From: Clostridiales bacterium UBA6468
GTDB lineage: Bacteria > Bacillota > Clostridia > Oscillospirales > Oscillospiraceae
Length of the DNA stretch: 30,420 bases
Assembly: GCA_002436765.1 (NCBI GenBank)
Contig: DJNI01000047.1
Span: forward strand, 11,427 to 41,846
Direction of reading: 5' to 3'
The notes under the pieces are model-generated. The model was not told the DNA's origin and did not search any database. It was given only the letters and a program-made list of their open reading frames with translations. This document shows, piece after piece, positions 27,768 to 30,420 of this stretch; positions within the stretch are counted from its first letter, which is position 1; each line of letters starts with the position of its first letter. Both the position numbers and the translations under genes were made by a program.

Positions 27768-30155
27768 TTATCTCAGCGCGGCGTCCAGCTTTTCCTTCAG
27801 CGCGGCCAGAACCCTGGTCACCACGGCTTCGGAATCCGTATCGGTGAGGGTACGGTCATCCGCCCGCAGCTCCAGAGAGAAGGCCATGCTCTTCTTGCCC
27901 TCGGGAACGCCGGGGCCGCGGTAGATGTCGAACAGCTTCACATCCCGCAGCAGCTTTCCGGCAGCGGCGGTGATGACGGCCTCCGCCTGGGCGACGGTGA
28001 CGTCCTCAGAGCAAATGAGGCTCAGGTCACGGGATACGGTGGGATACTTGGGCAGGGGGGTGTAGGTGGCGTCGGGGAGCTGCATGTCGAACAGCTTGGT
28101 GAAGTTGATCTCGGCGCAGTAGACGTCGGCGTCGATGCCGTAGTTCGCGGCCACCAGAGGATGCACCTGACCCAACACGCCCACGTCCACGCCGTCGATG
28201 CTCACCCTGGCGCAGCGGCCGGGATGGTAGCTGGGATTGTCCTTCACGGCGGTGTACGCTGCCTTTTTCAGCCGCAGACCGGCGAAGATGGCCTCCAGCT
28301 CGCCCTTCAGGGTGAAGAAGGTCTCGCCGGCACCGTAGGTGCCGAGAACCAGCATTTTCGGCTCCTGGGGCAGGGGCTGACCGGCCACGGGCAGGTAGAT
28401 CTTCGCCAGCTCGTAGAGCTTCACGGCCTTGTTGTGGTAGGCATTGTTCCGGGAGAGGATTTCCAGCATGGAGGGCAGGGCGATGGTGCGCATGATGGAG
28501 GTATCCTCGCCCAGAGGGTTCTGGATGCGCAGAGCGTTCCGCAGGGGAGAATCGGCGGGGAGCCGGATCTGGTCGAAAACGGTGGGGGAGACGAAGGAGT
28601 AGGTGATGATCTCGCTGTAGCCCATGGCGCGGCACAGGGTTCCGGCCTTGGCTTCCAGCTTCATCATGGGGGAATAGCCTCCCTGGGTGGAGGTCTTGAA
28701 GGCGGTGGTGGGAATCTCGTTGTAGCCATAGGAACGCCCCACTTCCTCGGCGATATCCGCCATCAGGTTCAGGTCGGGACGGAAGGAGGGAACGAGAATG
28801 GTGTCGCCCTCCACGGGGATCTCCAGCCGGTTCAGGTACTTGACCATATCCTCCTTGGAAATGTCGGTGCCCAGCAGGCGGTTGATCTTCTCCGGCTCCA
28901 GAGGCAGCGTTTTTTCCTCGGGGACATAGTTGATAACGTCGATGGTGCCGTTCAGCACATCGCCGCAGCCCAGCATCTCCACAAGCTCGCAGGCACGCTG
29001 CACGGCGGGAACGGTCAGCATGGGGTCAAGGCGCTTTTCAAACTTGCCGGAGGCTTCGGTGCGCATGCCCAGCGCCAGAGCGGTCTGGCGGATGGAGGTG
29101 CCGTCGAAGTTGGCGGACTCGAAGACCACCATGGCGGTGTCGTCCTGGATCTCGGAGTTTTCGCCGCCCATGATACCGGCAAGGCCGATGGGCTTAGTCT
29201 CGTCGGCGATGACCAGCATACCGGCCTTCAGATTGCGCACGTTGCCGTCCAGGGTGGTCAGGGTCTCGCCGTCCTCGGCTTCCCGCACCACGATCTTGCC
29301 GGAGGAAACGTAGCGGTAATCGAAGGCGTGCATGGGCTGGCCGTATTCCAGCATGACGTAGTTGGTGATGTCCACGATGTTGTTGATGGGACGCACGCCG
29401 TTGGCGCGCAGACGGCGGCGCAGCCACTTGGGGGAGGGGGCGATCTTTACGTTGGCCACCATCCGGGAGGTGTAACGGTTGCACAGCTTGGTCGCGGGAA
29501 CGTCCACGTCCAGATGGTCGTAAATATCCCCGGCGTCGGAGCCGTGAACCACAGGCTCATGGTGACGCATGGGCTTGCCGAAGGCGGCGGCAGCTTCCCG
29601 GGCAAGGCCGATGATGCTGTAGCAGTCCGGGCGGTTGTTGGTGATCTCAAAATCCACGACGGTGTCGTCGTTGCCGATGACGAGGTTGATGTCCTCGCCG
29701 ACGGTGCAGTCCTCGCCGTTGAGGATCCAGATGCCGTCGGCGAACACGCCGGGCAGGTCGTTCTGGGTCAGACCCAGCTCGGCAAAGGAGCAGAGCATAC
29801 CGTTGGATGCTTCTCCACGAAGCTTGCCCTTGGTGATGTGGACGCCGCCGGGGAGCCAGGAGTTGTGCAGCGCCGCGGGCACCAGGTCGCCCTCGTGGAC
29901 GTTCTGGGCACCGGTGACGATCTGCACGGGAGCATCCTTGCCCACGTCCACCTGGCAAATCCACATATGATCGGAGTTGGGATGGCGCACCATGGACAAT
30001 ACCTTGCCCACGACCACGTTTTTGATCTCCGCGTCCAGCCGTTCCCAGGTTTCCACCTTCTGACCGAAGACGGTCAACGTCTCCACAAATTCCTTATCGG
30101 AGACGCCCGACAGGTCTACGAATTCCTCGTTCAGCCATTTTCTGTTGAGCTTCAT
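27768..30155 (-). CDS. pheT: Phenylalanyl-tRNA synthetase beta subunit
   Basis: The large subunit of the (alpha-beta)2 phenylalanyl-tRNA synthetase, which charges tRNA-Phe and edits Tyr-tRNA-Phe. The 795-residue length is standard. Domains in order: N-terminal KLNRKWLNEEFVDL, an EMAP/OB tRNA-binding domain (about 40-150, VVVGKVLSMVRHPNSDHMWIC and GQNVHEGDLV-like region), B3/B4 editing domain (about 210-400, RPDCYSIIGLAREAAA and NNIVDITNYVMLEYGQPMHAFD), B5 (about 405-480), the catalytic-like domain (VGRSYGYNEIP and TYSFVSP), and the C-terminal ferredoxin-fold anticodon-binding domain (PLPKYPTVSRDLSLI onwards). Start supported by AAGGAGG 7 nt upstream. It follows pheS by 13 nt, forming the usual pheST operon. 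Confidence 0.98.
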   Translation of the reverse strand: MKLNRKWLNEEFVDLSGVSDKEFVETLTVFGQKVETWERLDAEIKNVVVGKVLSMVRHPNSDHMWICQVDVGKDAPVQIVTGAQNVHEGDLVPAALHNSWLPGGVHITKGKLRGEASNGMLCSFAELGLTQNDLPGVFADGIWILNGEDCTVGEDINLVIGNDDTVVDFEITNNRPDCYSIIGLAREAAAAFGKPMRHHEPVVHGSDAGDIYDHLDVDVPATKLCNRYTSRMVANVKIAPSPKWLRRRLRANGVRPINNIVDITNYVMLEYGQPMHAFDYRYVSSGKIVVREAEDGETLTTLDGNVRNLKAGMLVIADETKPIGLAGIMGGENSEIQDDTAMVVFESANFDGTSIRQTALALGMRTEASGKFEKRLDPMLTVPAVQRACELVEMLGCGDVLNGTIDVINYVPEEKTLPLEPEKINRLLGTDISKEDMVKYLNRLEIPVEGDTILVPSFRPDLNLMADIAEEVGRSYGYNEIPTTAFKTSTQGGYSPMMKLEAKAGTLCRAMGYSEIITYSFVSPTVFDQIRLPADSPLRNALRIQNPLGEDTSIMRTIALPSMLEILSRNNAYHNKAVKLYELAKIYLPVAGQPLPQEPKMLVLGTYGAGETFFTLKGELEAIFAGLRLKKAAYTAVKDNPSYHPGRCARVSIDGVDVGVLGQVHPLVAANYGIDADVYCAEINFTKLFDMQLPDATYTPLPKYPTVSRDLSLICSEDVTVAQAEAVITAAAGKLLRDVKLFDIYRGPGVPEGKKSMAFSLELRADDRTLTDTDSEAVVTRVLAALKEKLDAALR

Positions 30156-30168
30156 TGCTTTTTCCTCC

Positions 30169-30420
30169 TTAGAACTGGTTCAGGAACCGGATGTCGTTGT
30201 CGAAAATCAGTCTCAGGTCGTTGATCTTCATGCGGCCCATGGCCATACGCTCCAGACCCATGCCGAAGGCGAAGCCGGAATACTTTTCGGGGTCGATGCC
30301 GCAGTTTTCCAGAACCTTGGGGTGTACCATACCGGCGCCCAGCAGCTCGATCCAGCCTTCGCCGTGGCAGGTGGAGCAGACCTGGCCGTCGATCTCGCCG
30401 GTGCCGTGGCACTTGTGGCA
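30169..30420 (-). CDS. pheS: Phenylalanyl-tRNA synthetase alpha subunit, C-terminal part
   Basis: The last 83 residues and TAA stop of pheS; the gene continues beyond the window on the minus strand. PheS carries the class II catalytic site for Phe activation. The fragment shows the conserved GWIELLGAGMVHPKVLENCGID and the motif 3 region FGMGLERMAM followed by DLRLIFDNDIRFLNQF, the standard PheS C-terminus. Just before GWIELLG the sequence has two CxxC-HG-G pairs (CHKCHGTGEIDG, CSTCHGEG). This gives four cysteines that could bind zinc, an arrangement seen in shorter form in some other bacterial PheS proteins. It is followed at 13 nt by pheT with a GGAGG ribosome site. Confidence 0.97.
   Translation of the reverse strand, partial: CHKCHGTGEIDGQVCSTCHGEGWIELLGAGMVHPKVLENCGIDPEKYSGFAFGMGLERMAMGRMKINDLRLIFDNDIRFLNQF

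Noticed and set aside
27736..27769. AATCTTTG/CAAAGATT inverted repeat overlapping the end of pheT as a terminator
   Set aside because: The stem is only 8 bp with an 18-nt loop, and the minus-strand sequence after it is A-rich instead of T-rich. Another weak stem lies in the ireB promoter. No convincing pheT terminator was found.
27741..30224. 827-residue open frame opposite pheT, and similar long frames opposite pepD, prfB, the kinase-like gene and addA
   Set aside because: They are antisense shadows caused by GC-rich third positions; composition is Gly/Val/His/Asp- or Arg-rich without any family motif, and the opposite strands hold clear genes.

Overview
The window reads as chromosomal DNA from a GC-rich, endospore-forming member of the Clostridia, most likely an Oscillospirales/Oscillospiraceae-type gut anaerobe. 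The evidence is the sporulation genes (spoIIR, spoVAD, spoVAE, a SpoVB-like flippase), AddAB in place of RecBCD, IreB, strong GGAGG ribosome sites, and sigma-A-like promoters with 17-nt spacers. The lineage is an inference. No rRNA, tRNA, CRISPR array, phage or insertion sequence was seen.

Layout. 1-640: the 3' end of an oligopeptide ABC-transporter ATPase gene and a coupled 56-aa membrane protein. 779-4768: four plus-strand genes, each apparently its own unit: prfB (no programmed frameshift), secG, a PHP-domain phosphoesterase and pepD. 4768-7724: minus-strand SpoVB-like flippase, nth and a two-OB-fold SSB-like protein. 7804-8996: minus-strand pair of a PLC-like protein and a VanZ-like protein. 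9182-10897: ECF sigma factor and overlapping membrane anti-sigma candidate. 10926-11053: a palindrome-rich repeat element. 11068-15141: a divergent pair, a membrane Ser/Thr-kinase-like protein with an Fn3-like ectodomain and a zinc-ribbon/Big2 membrane protein. 15183-15386: DUF378 protein. 15457-23866: ispE, spoIIR, addB, addA. 23874-24246: a 37-residue Asn/Gln-rich ORF and a long imperfect hairpin. 24247-25693: spoVAD-spoVAE behind a forespore-type promoter. 25701-27186: NlpC/P60 wall hydrolase preceded by an unknown 96-aa gene. 27345-27711: ireB. 27768-30420: pheT and the end of pheS.

How it fits together. Much of the window serves the envelope and its signalling: flippase, wall hydrolase, kinase, IreB, sigma/anti-sigma and VanZ-like protein. 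A second theme is sporulation. spoIIR and spoVAD each have a promoter candidate with the same sigma-G-type layout (GHATR, 18 nt, CATnnTA-like). The spoIIR promoter lies inside the terminator hairpin of ispE, so housekeeping read-through and forespore transcripts would carry different leaders. The least explained items are the long hairpin with the Asn/Gln-rich micro-ORF, the kinase/zinc-ribbon pair, the palindromic element and the hairpin masking the ribosome site of the SpoVB-like gene.
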